A stretch of DNA of 64,000 nucleotides, from assembly GCA_947489425.1 (NCBI GenBank), contig CANLDL010000001.1, forward strand, positions 310,001 to 374,000. The letters run 5' to 3'. The stretch's first letter is position 1. Every line of letters starts with the position of its first letter. This DNA is from an uncultured Pseudomonadales bacterium. Its GTDB lineage: Bacteria; Pseudomonadota; Gammaproteobacteria; Pseudomonadales; Cellvibrionaceae. A program made the translations under genes and the position numbers. Of the stretch, positions 1 to 9,841 are shown one piece after another. The notes under the pieces were generated by a model, which had not been told where the DNA came from, did not search any database, and was given only the letters and a program-made list of their open reading frames with translations.

Positions 1-606
1 AAGTGCAGCAATGGCGTTTTGCTCAACAATGATGGTTGTTATACCTAGGTCTCTAATACCCATCAATATACGTTCAATTTCTTGCACAATAACAGGTGCA
101 AGCCCTTCATAAGGCTCATCTAACAACAATAAGCGACAATCACGCGCAAGCGAGCGAGCAACCGCTAGCATTTGCTGCTCTCCACCTGAGAGGGTAATAC
201 CTTCTTGTGTACGACGCTCGGCAAGGCGAGGGAAGTGCTCAAATATCTTCTCTTTGCTCCATCCAATAGGTGGGGCAATTTGTGCTAGATCTAATGATTC
301 TTCAACGGTCATACCGGCGATAATACGTCTATCCTCTGGCACGAGGCTAACGCCAATTTGCGCAGCCTCAAAGGCTTTCATATTATGAACAGCCTGTCCG
401 CCTAGATGAATTTCACCAGATTTCATCTGTGGGTCATCGGTACGTGCAATACTGCGTAGGGTAGAGGTCTTGCCTGCACCATTACGGCCTAATAGGGCTA
501 GTATCTCACCCTCTTTAATATCAAAGCTTATGCCTTGAACAATATAGCTCTCACCATAGTAGGAATGAATATCCTTAACTGAGAAAAAAGGTTGTTTGTC
601 ACTCAT
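1..606 (-). CDS. Branched-chain-amino-acid-type ABC transporter ATP-binding protein (LivF-like), partial
   Basis: This is the second ATPase of a HAAT-family (Liv/Urt-type) importer; its C-terminus runs off the left edge of the window. Walker A (GRNGAGKTS), the ABC signature (LSGGEQQMLAVAR) and Walker B (LLLLDEPYEGLAP) are all readable. The ATG at 604-606 overlaps the TGA of the upstream LivG-like gene (ATGA), so the two are translationally coupled. It would energise uptake through the LivH/LivM-like permeases at the inner membrane. UrtE of urea transporters looks similar, but the binding protein of this operon does not resemble UrtA, so I do not assign urea. Confidence 0.9.
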   Translation of the reverse strand, partial: MSDKQPFFSVKDIHSYYGESYIVQGISFDIKEGEILALLGRNGAGKTSTLRSIARTDDPQMKSGEIHLGGQAVHNMKAFEAAQIGVSLVPEDRRIIAGMTVEESLDLAQIAPPIGWSKEKIFEHFPRLAERRTQEGITLSGGEQQMLAVARSLARDCRLLLLDEPYEGLAPVIVQEIERILMGIRDLGITTIIVEQNAIAAL

Positions 607-1379
607 ACTTCTGCACTCCCTAGATATGCTTCTCTCACTTTAGGATGGCCTTTAATTTCATCTGGATGACCCTCGGCAATAATTGCACCCTGTGCAAGTA
701 CACTGATTTTATCGGCCAAACTAAAAACAACATGCATATCGTGCTCAATAATTACTTTTGTCATCCCCCGGGCTTTAATCTTCATTAATAGCTCAATGGT
801 TTGGTTGGTATCGTGCCGTGCCATACCAGCGGTGGGCTCATCCAATAATAAAAGCTTAGGGTGTTGTATTAAGCACATAGCCAATTCTAAGCGACGTTTA
901 TTACCACGAGACAAGCTACCCGCATGATTATGATGTTGATCGGCCATGCCAAGGTCTTCGAGAAAATGTAATGCTTCTTCTTCAATGGCTTTTTCATCGC
1001 GTAGGGCTTTAAAAATATTTAACTTAAAAGAGCCATCGCGCTTTGCAAAAGCAGGAATCATGACATTTTCTAAAATAGATAAATCAGGAAATATTTGGGG
1101 TGTTTGAAAAACACGCGAAATACCCATTTGATTAATGTCATGTGGCATAAATCCTTTGGTTAAATCATGCCCTTCAAAGTCAATACGACCGGTATCGGCT
1201 TGCAATAAGCCAATACACGTATTGAGTAGGGTAGATTTACCGGCGCCATTAGGGCCAATAATCGCATGTGTTTTGCCTTCTTCAATCTGAAGATTAATGT
1301 CACTTAATGCTTGTAAGCCACCAAATGATTTATTCACCCCTGAGATATCAAGGACGATGTTGGATTGTTCTGCACTCAT
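603..1379 (-). CDS. Branched-chain-amino-acid-type ABC transporter ATP-binding protein (LivG-like)
   Basis: 258 aa, the usual LivG length. It shows Walker A (GPNGAGKST, about residues 42-50), a signature-like [16 protein letters not shown] near residue 155 and Walker B ([11 protein letters not shown]) followed by the switch His in [10 protein letters not shown]. The signature reads SRGN instead of the canonical SGGQ, a common variant in this family. It is coupled by 4-bp ATGA overlaps both to the upstream LivM-like permease gene and to the downstream LivF-like gene. It forms the ATPase pair with the LivF-like protein. The substrate cannot be read from the ATPase. Confidence 0.92.
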   Translation of the reverse strand: MSAEQSNIVLDISGVNKSFGGLQALSDINLQIEEGKTHAIIGPNGAGKSTLLNTCIGLLQADTGRIDFEGHDLTKGFMPHDINQMGISRVFQTPQIFPDLSILENVMIPAFAKRDGSFKLNIFKALRDEKAIEEEALHFLEDLGMADQHHNHAGSLSRGNKRRLELAMCLIQHPKLLLLDEPTAGMARHDTNQTIELLMKIKARGMTKVIIEHDMHVVFSLADKISVLAQGAIIAEGHPDEIKGHPKVREAYLGSAEV

Positions 1380-2533
1380 GCTGCACCATCCTTTTCTAGT
1401 TGTTCAGATTCTACTTGCTCTGTTTTACTTTTATTAAAGAACTTAGCTTTAATTTTTTGAGCACCTTCCACCATACCCCCAGGTAAGAAGATCATAATCA
1501 TCATAAAGGTTAAACCTAAGGTTAAGTGCCAACCGCTACCAACAAATGGAGAAACAATAGTGACGAGTAAATCTGTCAGTGCTTGTGGTAGGAAATCGAA
1601 CCACGTGCCGAGTAAAGTATCGTTAATGCCCGAAAATATATTCTCCATATATTTGATAGTCGCCGCACCAATGAGAGGGCCAAACATCGTACCTAGGCCA
1701 CCCAAAATAGTCATCAATACGACTTCACCTGATGCTGTCCAAACCATGCGTTCTGCACCTGCAGTCGGGTCAACAACTGCTAATAAAGCACCCGCTAAAC
1801 CTGCATACATACCAGAAATCACAAAGGCAGCAAGTAGGTAAGGGCGGTGATTAAAGCCGGTGTATTCCATGCGAGTTTGGTTACTTTTAATAGCGACCAG
1901 TTTCATACCAAAGGGAGAACGGAATATTTTCATGCTTAGCCAAAAGCCTAAAATTAAAACAACAGCACAAAAGTAGAAGCCTTCGTAGCCATTGAGTGTA
2001 ATACCAAATAAGCTGGCAAGCGGGTTTTCTGCTGACGCTATACCCAATGCACCATCAATGACTCTTGGGTCATCCTTTAGTACAAATAAGCCTGTTTCAC
2101 CATTAGTAATCGGTGTTAATACTGAATAGGCTAGTTTGTATGACATTTGTGCAAAGGCGAGAGTCAGTATAGAAAAATAGATTCCCGTACGTCTTAGGCA
2201 TAAAAAACCAATCACTAAGGCAAATATTCCTGAAAAGACAATGGAGAAAGCGATTGCAGGTAGTGCATTCATTGTGAACAGTTTGAATGACCAAACTGCC
2301 ACATAAGAGCCCACACCTAAAAATGCAGCATGTCCAAAGGATAGATACCCCGTTAAACCAAACAAGATATTGTAACCCACTGCAAATAAACCAAAGATGG
2401 CAAATTTTTGCAGAAGATCGGGATAGCCAGCCCCAATTAATGACCCCCAAAATGGAGCAATTAATACGATGACAGAAAAGACAACCAATATGAGTAGGTC
2501 ACGTTTTGATGTTGATAATTCAATAATTTTCAT
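1376..2533 (-). CDS. Branched-chain-amino-acid-type ABC transporter permease (LivM-like)
   Basis: A polytopic inner-membrane permease of 385 aa with many hydrophobic segments and the family's [16 protein letters not shown] motif near residue 65. I start it at the ATG at 2531-2533 ([10 protein letters not shown]), because the longer reading frame would overlap the end of the LivH-like gene and the internal ATG has an AGGGTG ribosome site upstream. The C-terminal tail is charged ([16 protein letters not shown]). It pairs with the LivH-like protein to form the translocation pore. Confidence 0.9.
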   Translation of the reverse strand: MKIIELSTSKRDLLILVVFSVIVLIAPFWGSLIGAGYPDLLQKFAIFGLFAVGYNILFGLTGYLSFGHAAFLGVGSYVAVWSFKLFTMNALPAIAFSIVFSGIFALVIGFLCLRRTGIYFSILTLAFAQMSYKLAYSVLTPITNGETGLFVLKDDPRVIDGALGIASAENPLASLFGITLNGYEGFYFCAVVLILGFWLSMKIFRSPFGMKLVAIKSNQTRMEYTGFNHRPYLLAAFVISGMYAGLAGALLAVVDPTAGAERMVWTASGEVVLMTILGGLGTMFGPLIGAATIKYMENIFSGINDTLLGTWFDFLPQALTDLLVTIVSPFVGSGWHLTLGLTFMMIMIFLPGGMVEGAQKIKAKFFNKSKTEQVESEQLEKDGAA

Positions 2534-2543
2534 GTTATTCACC

Positions 2544-3542
2544 CTAGTCCTTTCCGAACAGACCACGAGGTCTAAATAATAAAATCGCAACGGCAATAAG
2601 ATAAATAATGACTTGGTCTATACCAGGTATTATCTCTTTGACTGCTGTCATGGAAGAGAAGGATTGGAGAATGCCTAATAAGAAACCTGCTGCAACGGCA
2701 CCACCGAGTGAACCCATACCACCAACAACTACTACGAGAAACGATAGCACTAGAAAGTCCATACCCATGTTGTAATCAGGGGGTAGGATAGGTGTGTACA
2801 TTACACCTGCGAGGCCAGCAACAACTGCTGCTAAGCCAAATACGATGGTAAAGCGCTTTTCAATGTTGATACCTAATAAGCCAACTGTTTCTCGGTCATG
2901 CATGCCTGCGCGTACAACCATGCCAAATGTAGTCATATGTAAAAAGGCAAAGACGCCGCCAATAATGCTAAGAGAAAATGCTAAATAGATCATTCGCCAC
3001 CAGGGATAGACAACGCCATCTAGACCTATAGCTGCACCAATATCTACACTACCGGAAACAACTTCTGGGGCAGCTTGTGGAATGGCATTTGCGCCAAAAT
3101 TTGCTTTAATTATTTCACCAATCACAATGGCTAGGCCAAAAGTCACTAGGATTTGATCAGCATGCTCGCGTTTATAAAAATATTTAATAAGTCCACGTTC
3201 CATTGCAATACCAACGGCAAGCATAATAGGAATAGCAATAATAATGGATATGGGGACTGACCAATCGATAATGGCTGCGCCCGTGTCGCCCCACCAAATT
3301 TCAAGATACGGTGTTTCTTTATAGGCCTCAAAGAAAGTAATACTTTCGTCACGGACCTTACTGGAAATTGTTAATACTTTTTCGACACTAACCGCAACAA
3401 ATGCACCGAGCATAAATAGTGCTCCATGCGTGAAGTTGACGACTCCTAATGTGCCAAATACCAAGGTTAACCCAAGTGCTATGAGTGCGTAGGCCCCACC
3501 TTTATCCAGTCCGTTAAGAACCTGGAGCAGTAATGCTTCCAT
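2544..3542 (-). CDS. Branched-chain-amino-acid-type ABC transporter permease (LivH-like)
   Basis: 332 aa, polytopic. The N-terminus ([20 protein letters not shown]) and the segment [19 protein letters not shown] are typical of LivH/UrtB permeases, as is [17 protein letters not shown] near the C-terminus. A roughly 40-residue hydrophilic insertion (residues 55-95, with [16 protein letters not shown] and a tryptophan pair) lies between the first membrane segments and makes it longer than E. coli LivH. The gene sits 10 bp upstream of the LivM-like start and 163 bp downstream of the binding-protein gene. Confidence 0.9.
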   Translation of the reverse strand: MEALLLQVLNGLDKGGAYALIALGLTLVFGTLGVVNFTHGALFMLGAFVAVSVEKVLTISSKVRDESITFFEAYKETPYLEIWWGDTGAAIIDWSVPISIIIAIPIMLAVGIAMERGLIKYFYKREHADQILVTFGLAIVIGEIIKANFGANAIPQAAPEVVSGSVDIGAAIGLDGVVYPWWRMIYLAFSLSIIGGVFAFLHMTTFGMVVRAGMHDRETVGLLGINIEKRFTIVFGLAAVVAGLAGVMYTPILPPDYNMGMDFLVLSFLVVVVGGMGSLGGAVAAGFLLGILQSFSSMTAVKEIIPGIDQVIIYLIAVAILLFRPRGLFGKD

Positions 3543-3663
3543 AACTACCTCTTATTCTTTTTGTGTGTGACAAAGCCATAACAAGCAATAATATTGAGTT
3601 ATGAAGATGTCTGTATGGTTTTATTTTATTAATTAATTGTACGTAGTTAAGATTTTATCTGAT

Positions 3664-3694
3664 ATGAATACCCCTACAGGGTAGGGGTATTCAT
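3664..3694 (-). promoter_or_regulatory. Perfect 14-bp intercistronic hairpin after the binding-protein gene
   Basis: ATGAATACCCCTAC and its exact reverse complement flank a 3-nt loop, starting 11 bp past the stop codon of the binding-protein gene. No run of U follows on the minus strand, so it does not look like a classic Rho-independent terminator. In many periplasmic-binding-protein operons a hairpin here protects the upstream mRNA from 3' decay, or partly terminates, so that binding protein exceeds permease. That role is inferred; the structure is seen. Confidence 0.75.
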
Positions 3695-3705
3695 CGGTTA
3701 GCGCA

Positions 3706-5055
3706 TTATGCTTTATTATTACAGCTACCTAATTCACCACCTAGGTGAGTAGTACTGTATTCTACTTGAGATCTTGGCACTTCTTGTACAACATTCAGTA
3801 AATCGAACTGAGATGAAGGGTTATCGTTACCTTGTACAACAAGCACATCTTTAAAGCACTGATGGTCTTCTGCACGATACTCAGTAGGACCGTTACCCAT
3901 ACCGTCAAATTTAAAGCCTTCTAGTGCAGCAATAACACCACATGGATCAAATGTACCCGCTAATTCACAGGCATTGGCATAAAGAAGAGTCTGTACATAA
4001 CAAGTGTGTGCAGCCTGCGAAGGTGGGAAGCCATACTCAGCACCAAAGGATTTAACAAAAGCCTGAGAACCTGCATCTTTTAATGACCAGTTCCAGTTTG
4101 TTGTACCGTAGATACCTTTAATGTTTTCACCAGCACCTTGCGCCATTAAGCGAGAGAATAGAGGAACAACGATTTGGAAATCTTTACCATTAACGTTCTT
4201 ATCACGTAGGCCAAACTGAACGGCTTGGGTGAGTGAGTTCACCATATCTTTACCGTAATGGTTAAGAACAAGTACATCAGCACCTGAGTTAAGTACAGGT
4301 GTAATATATTGAGAGAAGTCACCAGCACCTAATGGTGTACGTACAGCTTTAGCTGTCTGCCAACCGATACCTTCAGTAGTATTTTTAATTGACCCTTCTT
4401 GTGACCAACCCCAAGTGTAATCAGCTGTTAAGTGATAAGCAGTACGCTCTTTACCAAATTCGCTTTCAAGTACAGGACCTAGAGCAGAGCCAGACATATC
4501 TGTGTTAAAGAAGTGACGGAAGCCATGCTTACGCTTATCTTTACCGGTTGTATCATTGGAGTGGGTTAGACCGGCCATGAAAATGACACCCGCTTCTTGA
4601 CAGAGCGACTGAACAGCAATGGCAACGCCTGATGAAGAACCACCAGAGATCATAACTGCACCGTCTTTTTCAATCATACGTTTTGCAGAAGCACGAGCAG
4701 CATCGGATTTAGTTTGAGTATCACCGGTAGCGAACTCAACTTTTTTACCTAATATACCATTACCTTTTAGGCTCATTGGCTTCATGGTGTTCATTAAACC
4801 ACCATCGCCTTCACCATTAAGATGTTTTACGGCTAGCTTGTATGCGCGCAATTCATCGGCACCTTCATCAGCATATGCACCAGACTGTGGGACGTTAAAA
4901 CCTAAAGTAACTGACTTACCTTTTGGGGCGTTAACATAGGCATTAGCGTTACTGACAAACATTGCTGGTGCAGCGCCAACGGCTGCAGCAGCTGCAGTCG
5001 ATTTTAAAAAGCCTCGGCGAGACAACTCAGTAAGTTTTTTACTATCATTAGACAT
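3706..5055 (-). CDS. ABC transporter substrate-binding protein, Peripla_BP_6 type, Tat-exported
   Basis: 449 aa periplasmic binding protein. The N-terminus carries a twin-arginine signal (LSRRGFLKS, Arg13-Arg14), an Ala-rich hydrophobic stretch and a likely cleavage after NANA, so it is probably exported folded. The mature part begins with GKSVTLGFNVPQSGAYADEG, the usual first strand of type I binding proteins, and contains GGSSSGVAIAVQ, where the ligand is normally held. A strong AGGAGA ribosome site precedes the ATG. It is first in the operon with the LivHMGF-like genes. The ligand is unknown: amino acids, amides or urea-like compounds are all possible, but the sequence is not UrtA-like. 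Confidence 0.88.
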   Translation of the reverse strand: MSNDSKKLTELSRRGFLKSTAAAAAVGAAPAMFVSNANAYVNAPKGKSVTLGFNVPQSGAYADEGADELRAYKLAVKHLNGEGDGGLMNTMKPMSLKGNGILGKKVEFATGDTQTKSDAARASAKRMIEKDGAVMISGGSSSGVAIAVQSLCQEAGVIFMAGLTHSNDTTGKDKRKHGFRHFFNTDMSGSALGPVLESEFGKERTAYHLTADYTWGWSQEGSIKNTTEGIGWQTAKAVRTPLGAGDFSQYITPVLNSGADVLVLNHYGKDMVNSLTQAVQFGLRDKNVNGKDFQIVVPLFSRLMAQGAGENIKGIYGTTNWNWSLKDAGSQAFVKSFGAEYGFPPSQAAHTCYVQTLLYANACELAGTFDPCGVIAALEGFKFDGMGNGPTEYRAEDHQCFKDVLVVQGNDNPSSQFDLLNVVQEVPRSQVEYSTTHLGGELGSCNNKA

Positions 5056-5566
5056 TCAGATATCTCCTACTTGTTATAATTTTAGAAATAAGATGTAAAT
5101 TAAAGACAGATTTCGGCGAATAAATATTCACTGTTAAACCACCATATCACTTCACTAAGGCAAGTAATATTTCACAAGAATAAATGAATGAAAATTCACC
5201 AAAATTATTCTCGAAATGCTATCGAAAGCCAGTATTGCTTTTTCTGACTTATAACACAACCTTAGATCCATTTAACAACCTCAAAGGACAACAGCTGAAA
5301 TGTCCAAATCTTTTGTAGTGTCAGATAGTGCAAGTTCTCATAAATATTGTACATACGACTTTGTATGTAGCCTTAAATACTTATTTTTATAGTAATAAAC
5401 CGCACTTTTCATACCTTTAAAAATGGATGATCAATAGCTTCTAAAATACATACTACGTTAGTCTAATAAAATGTTTAAAAATAGATATTATTAAAATCTT
5501 TAGTCTCAAATTGTGAGTTAATCGATATTTCTGAGCGGGAGTGTTTTTTCAGTGGTAACGGGAGGT
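5056..5566. other. Intergenic region upstream of the ABC operon
   Basis: 511 bp of AT-rich DNA between the stop of the AddB-like gene and the start of the binding-protein gene, both on the minus strand. It should hold the promoter of the transporter operon, but I find no convincing -35/-10 pair, sigma-54 site or Fur site. No open reading frame of note and no strong terminator hairpin for the AddB-like gene were seen. Confidence 0.6.
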
Positions 5567-8374
5567 TTAATCTTGTGGGTCATAAAACCGATTAAGTGAT
5601 ATGTACTCTCGACTAAAGTTTAATTGGTTGTTATTGCTATAATCTATTGCAACATTGCCGGATAGAAATTGTTCAAATAGAGTGTTTGATATACGGCTCC
5701 ATTCTTCTGATGCATGTTCCCAAGTTGGGTGCAGGCCAATTCGATTTTTTTCGATTGACGTTATTGCTGTTATGTTTTTATTTTCATGGTGCAAGCCAAC
5801 CAAACTTTGTTTTTTAACATTAATTTGAGCAAATGCAATGGCATTGAGCTGGTTCAAATAATGATTACTGTTATTCACTGTGAGATAAAATGGTAATTGT
5901 GGGTCGGCTGGCCTTTCGCCTTTCCAATCATTCAGTGAGCATTGGCCTGTTTTATAATCAATAATTAAGTGGTAAAAACTGCCCGAATCATCATTGATCT
6001 TATCAACACGATCAAGGCGTAGTTGTAAGGTATAGTTGCTAATTTTTGCCCTGTGGCTCTCTTCAATAGACACTACCGAAAATGGTTGACGAGATTTTTC
6101 GTATGCAAGCCATTTCATTATTAAGTCTATTTGGCGCTGCACTTCTAGCTGGCATAACATTTTACCAAAATGATAGCGTTTATGTTTAATTACAGCATTC
6201 ATTTCTACGTTGACAATATTGTTAAGCAGTGTCGTTAGTTCGTCGTCTTCAATTAATAACAACGCTTCTTGGGTTTTTAAGGATTTCCACAGAGAGGCTA
6301 GAGATAGATGTAAAATATTTCCTTTATCGATAGCAGAGAAACCGATAGCTGCCTTTGGGATTTTTCTTATTTTTAAACGGTGTTTTGCAAATGCATCAAA
6401 TGGATTGATCGATTGCGATTTAATGATGCTCGATCCTCCAGTAAGAATGCCCTCGGAATTAAGGTCAAAAATACTGACTTTAGGTGCTTTCTCACAGTAG
6501 ACACGTTCGTGATTTTTGGTTTGATGTTGTGTTGTAATGAAATGATCAAGATCGTTTGTTGATTGGTTAAATTCGTTGTGCTCTTTGTTTGTTAATATAT
6601 CTTGGATAGGAATATCTAGTATCAATTGACTAGGACTTAATTCAATTTCATTTTCTGTATCATAATTCGCGGAGCTAAAAATAATTTCGCTCGCGCAGTG
6701 CTTATAGTTTTTAGTAAGTGATTGCGCAAACTGTAACTCTCTCAAGCTGCTTGCGTGAGGCATGTTATATTTGCGTTGGAGCCCAACGGGTAAAATAGGG
6801 TTTGGTGCGGGTGCGGGTGGCCATGTCTGTTGATGTAAGCCCAGCACCCAGCAATGTGTAAAATGGAGGCCTGAACCTTCTAATATACCGAGTACCTGAA
6901 TAGGGGAGTCAGGTACTTTCGCTTGGAAAGGTTGACGATTAGCCATTCGTTGCAATTGAGAAATAGCGACGCTAACAGAAATACTTCCAAGTGTGTTATC
7001 TAGGCTAGAAAAGGTCTCTAGTAATTGGTGCCATAGTTGAGTCTGTTGGTACTCAATACTGTCGGGCTGTCTTTCACCAGGCCAGTTAATATCATCCAAT
7101 TGTTGCAAAAATGTTTCGACCCATTGGGACGGTAGTTGCTTACCTCGATGATATTTTTCCTTATTGCTCATATTTTCTAAATAAGCATAGGCTTGTTGGC
7201 CATCTCTATCAACTGATTCGGAATTAGTGGACTTATTTTTTGATGATGATTTTTGATGAACTCTGTGTTTGATTTTCCAGCACAATTCCGCTGTTTTAAT
7301 GCTAAGTAAGCCTAGCTGTTGTAAATCATTAGCTATGGACGATCGCATTTGTATTTCAGCTGAGTAAGTACCCCAGAAAGGAGAGAGAAGTAAGCGATAT
7401 ACATCTTCTATATCCCAATCGGGCTGATTAAGTTTTAGTAATAAAAAAGTATCGATAAAAAGAGGGGTCTCGCCTAAGGGGATCCCAGCAGAAATATTAA
7501 AAGGAAGTGTATATCGAGGTGTCTCGGTAAGTAGACTATGGCCTTCGAAGGTGTTAATTAATGCACGTTCTACTTGAGATCGACACTGGCCCAAATTGGG
7601 TACAATAATTCCAATACGGGGAGCATTTTTTGTATTGTTAGTGGCTAATATATTTTTAGCCCATTGTGCAGCTGCTTTTATTTCTGATTTTGAGTCATCA
7701 TGTTCACATCTAAACAAGCTTTTAGGTGTAAAATTATCAGAGTTAACATGATGTATCTTGGCTGACATTTTGTTAAGCTGAGTTTGAATGAGGGGGGGGA
7801 TGTCATCAAACCCGACTAATGATATTTCAGGCTCTTGTTCTAAAAGATTATCCTTGTAGGCTTGGCCTATAACTTTTAGGCTTTCTTCTTGTGTAATAAG
7901 TTGAGTGAGAGTTAATTTTTTTTCAAAATTTGCAAACCAATGCTGTAATAAGCTGATGCTTATATCACTTTCGTATTGGTTAAGCTCGTTTATTGTGAGC
8001 TCCCACTTGCGTAACGCTTTATAGGCATTAGCAGCTTGTTGAGCCAATACTTCTGTTTGCATCAGCGTGTGTTGTGAGGTGATTTCCTCCCAAAAAATAC
8101 GCTCTTGCTCATTTGAAAGAATTTTATATAAACTATCTTTGTATCCGAGTGCTTGTAGTTTTTTCCAACATTCCTTAAACCATGTATCAATAGAGTATAT
8201 TCTTGGTGATTTCCATATTTTTTGGTTTTTCTCCTGCTGGTAATACCCCCATGCTTGTATGGCTTTACTACTTAAGCGTTGATTTGCTGTAATAATTAAA
8301 CTATTTTTTTCGCAAGCCTCGCGTATCGTGTCTATTCTAAACAAGGGTGGCAATTTTTTATTGTGGGTGCTCAA
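5567..8374 (-). CDS. AddB-like PD-(D/E)XK nuclease / inactivated helicase protein, probable DNA repair
   Basis: 935 aa. The N-terminus (SLIITANQRLSSKAIQAW) and central region match proteins annotated as 'probable DNA repair protein', related to the inactivated superfamily I helicase half of AddB/RecC. The C-terminal part has the RecB-type nuclease core: AIDKGNILHLSLASLW (a G..H motif near residue 690), then RLDRVDKI and IDYKTGQ (the D...DYK metal site). The start is TTG, 1 nt after the murI stop, with GGAG nine bases upstream, so translation is coupled to murI. The AddA/UvrD-like helicase normally partnering this family is not in the window. A role in double-strand end processing is inferred. 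Confidence 0.8.
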   Translation of the reverse strand: MSTHNKKLPPLFRIDTIREACEKNSLIITANQRLSSKAIQAWGYYQQEKNQKIWKSPRIYSIDTWFKECWKKLQALGYKDSLYKILSNEQERIFWEEITSQHTLMQTEVLAQQAANAYKALRKWELTINELNQYESDISISLLQHWFANFEKKLTLTQLITQEESLKVIGQAYKDNLLEQEPEISLVGFDDIPPLIQTQLNKMSAKIHHVNSDNFTPKSLFRCEHDDSKSEIKAAAQWAKNILATNNTKNAPRIGIIVPNLGQCRSQVERALINTFEGHSLLTETPRYTLPFNISAGIPLGETPLFIDTFLLLKLNQPDWDIEDVYRLLLSPFWGTYSAEIQMRSSIANDLQQLGLLSIKTAELCWKIKHRVHQKSSSKNKSTNSESVDRDGQQAYAYLENMSNKEKYHRGKQLPSQWVETFLQQLDDINWPGERQPDSIEYQQTQLWHQLLETFSSLDNTLGSISVSVAISQLQRMANRQPFQAKVPDSPIQVLGILEGSGLHFTHCWVLGLHQQTWPPAPAPNPILPVGLQRKYNMPHASSLRELQFAQSLTKNYKHCASEIIFSSANYDTENEIELSPSQLILDIPIQDILTNKEHNEFNQSTNDLDHFITTQHQTKNHERVYCEKAPKVSIFDLNSEGILTGGSSIIKSQSINPFDAFAKHRLKIRKIPKAAIGFSAIDKGNILHLSLASLWKSLKTQEALLLIEDDELTTLLNNIVNVEMNAVIKHKRYHFGKMLCQLEVQRQIDLIMKWLAYEKSRQPFSVVSIEESHRAKISNYTLQLRLDRVDKINDDSGSFYHLIIDYKTGQCSLNDWKGERPADPQLPFYLTVNNSNHYLNQLNAIAFAQINVKKQSLVGLHHENKNITAITSIEKNRIGLHPTWEHASEEWSRISNTLFEQFLSGNVAIDYSNNNQLNFSREYISLNRFYDPQD

Positions 8375-9217
8375 TTAACTGATCTCCATATACTGTATGC
8401 AATTGAGATTTAGTTTGTCTAGAGCTGGTTTTATGAGTTCAACCTCTTTAGTTTTTTGGGTGAAAATACCCAAGCCATTGCCTATGTTTGCTCTAGAACT
8501 CCCTCGATTAAGAAGGTCGAGCTCTTCTATCCAAAACTTGGTGCGACGAGCAATTGCATCACCTGAATCAACCCAATGGGATATATGGGGTAAAACAGCT
8601 TTTAGCTCGTCTTTTAATAACGGGAAATGCGTGCAGGCGAGCACGATTGTATCTGGTGGGTTGCTGCTGGTATCTTTGAAGGCAGCCGTCAATTCCTTTA
8701 ATTCAGTTAGAGAAACTTTTTGCCCTTGTAGTTTTTTTTCTGCGAGTAATACCAATTCGCTTGAGCCTATAGAAATTACTTCGCAGTGATTGGCAAAATT
8801 ATCGATTAATTCTTTTGTATAGCTACGCTTCACAGTACCTGGAGTTGCCAGTAAACCAATAACCTTATTACGACTTATTTCCGCTGCAGGCTTAATTGCA
8901 GGTACAACACCTATAACAGGTAGAGTGAAGTGCTCTCGAATTTTAGGTAGGACCACAGTGCTTGCTGTATTACAGGCCACAACAATAATATCTGCGGCGA
9001 CCTCTTTTTGTATCGTCGTAAGTACTTGCTCTACGCGAGAAATTAGTTGTGATTCATCCTTGGTGCCGTAAGGGAAGTAGGCATTATCTGATGCGTAGCT
9101 TAAAAGGCAAGAGGGGAGTGTTTGTTTGATTGCTTGGGCGATACTTAGCCCCCCAACGCCAGAATCAAACACTAAAATATGTGGTGGTTTAACTGAAATC
9201 ACTTGATCCATTATCAC
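8375..9217 (-). CDS. murI: Glutamate racemase
   Basis: Converts L-glutamate to D-glutamate for peptidoglycan in the cytoplasm. 280 aa against the usual 260-285. The family motifs are present: VFDSGVGGLSI near residue 17, the catalytic cysteines in VVACNTAS (Cys82) and VLACTHFPLL (near residue 195), and YPYG-like YFPYGTKDE near residue 48. The first codons (MIMDQVISVK) allow a start at either Met1 or Met3. It is directly followed by the AddB-like gene, with its stop adjacent to that TTG start. Confidence 0.95.
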   Translation of the reverse strand: MIMDQVISVKPPHILVFDSGVGGLSIAQAIKQTLPSCLLSYASDNAYFPYGTKDESQLISRVEQVLTTIQKEVAADIIVVACNTASTVVLPKIREHFTLPVIGVVPAIKPAAEISRNKVIGLLATPGTVKRSYTKELIDNFANHCEVISIGSSELVLLAEKKLQGQKVSLTELKELTAAFKDTSSNPPDTIVLACTHFPLLKDELKAVLPHISHWVDSGDAIARRTKFWIEELDLLNRGSSRANIGNGLGIFTQKTKEVELIKPALDKLNLNCIQYMEIS

Positions 9218-9329
9218 GATGGCTTTAAAGCTCTTTATTTGGCTAAATATTGATATGCTTTCTTAAAATTTGCTAGTGCGATTGTGCCCATGCTAGTTGG
9301 AATAAGCTATAAATGCTAGGTGATAATAC

Positions 9330-9818
9330 TTAAATTAGCGCCTCGATACTCTTGAGGTAAATGCTTTTCTCATCTTTAAACAAAGGTTTTCCGCCCAGTC
9401 TGTAGGCTTTTTGCAAATATGCTTTTGATTGTATCTCTTGTGTGGTATCGAATAGGGCCTGACCAAGGCGGAGTAGCACCCATGCACGCCTAGTCGTTTC
9501 TTGGCACGCTAGAGCAGACCTTAAGGCCTCAATAGCAGGGTTATATTTCTTTAAGCGGTAATAGGTATCACCAATATAGGATAAAATGAGTTCTGAGTCC
9601 TCTTGTTCCATCTGGGGTTTGGCTAACTTTAACCAAGCTTCGTAAAAAAGCCTAAGGGCAGCGTCATAATCCCCCTCTTTATATAGGGTTTCTCCTTCGT
9701 TACAGATACTCGCTAGTATGGGGTTACTGAAAGTACTGTTGGAGGTAATCGAAGAGTGGTTTGTAATATTAGAGTTCATTTTTGTGGCTATATCGTTAAT
9801 AATTACTTTTTTGTTCAC
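9330..9818 (-). CDS. Small TPR-repeat protein
   Basis: 162 aa, cytoplasmic by appearance. Residues 35-160 form about three tetratricopeptide-like helical pairs (GETLYKEGDYDAALRLFYEA, LSYIGDTYYRLKKYNPAIEA, LLRLGQALFDTTQEIQSKAYLQKA). The Ser/Asn/Thr-rich first 33 residues have low complexity, and an internal Met14 is an alternative start. It is divergent from rmuC, with starts 23 bp apart. Similar short TPR proteins occur in related marine gammaproteobacteria, but I know of no defined function; protein-protein interaction is the likely role. Confidence 0.75.
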   Translation of the reverse strand: MNKKVIINDIATKMNSNITNHSSITSNSTFSNPILASICNEGETLYKEGDYDAALRLFYEAWLKLAKPQMEQEDSELILSYIGDTYYRLKKYNPAIEALRSALACQETTRRAWVLLRLGQALFDTTQEIQSKAYLQKAYRLGGKPLFKDEKSIYLKSIEALI

Positions 9819-9841
9819 TTATATGAAGAGTTTGCGTAAGT

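Noticed and set aside
2103..2450. 115-codon minus-strand frame
   Set aside because: An alternative frame inside the LivM-like permease gene, rich in Cys and Trp and without family motifs.
1..5055. Urea transporter urtABCDE
   Set aside because: The ATPases fit, but the binding protein does not show UrtA features and no urease genes are seen.
8397..8789. 130-codon plus-strand frame
   Set aside because: Lies wholly antisense within murI, whose motifs are intact; no independent signals.
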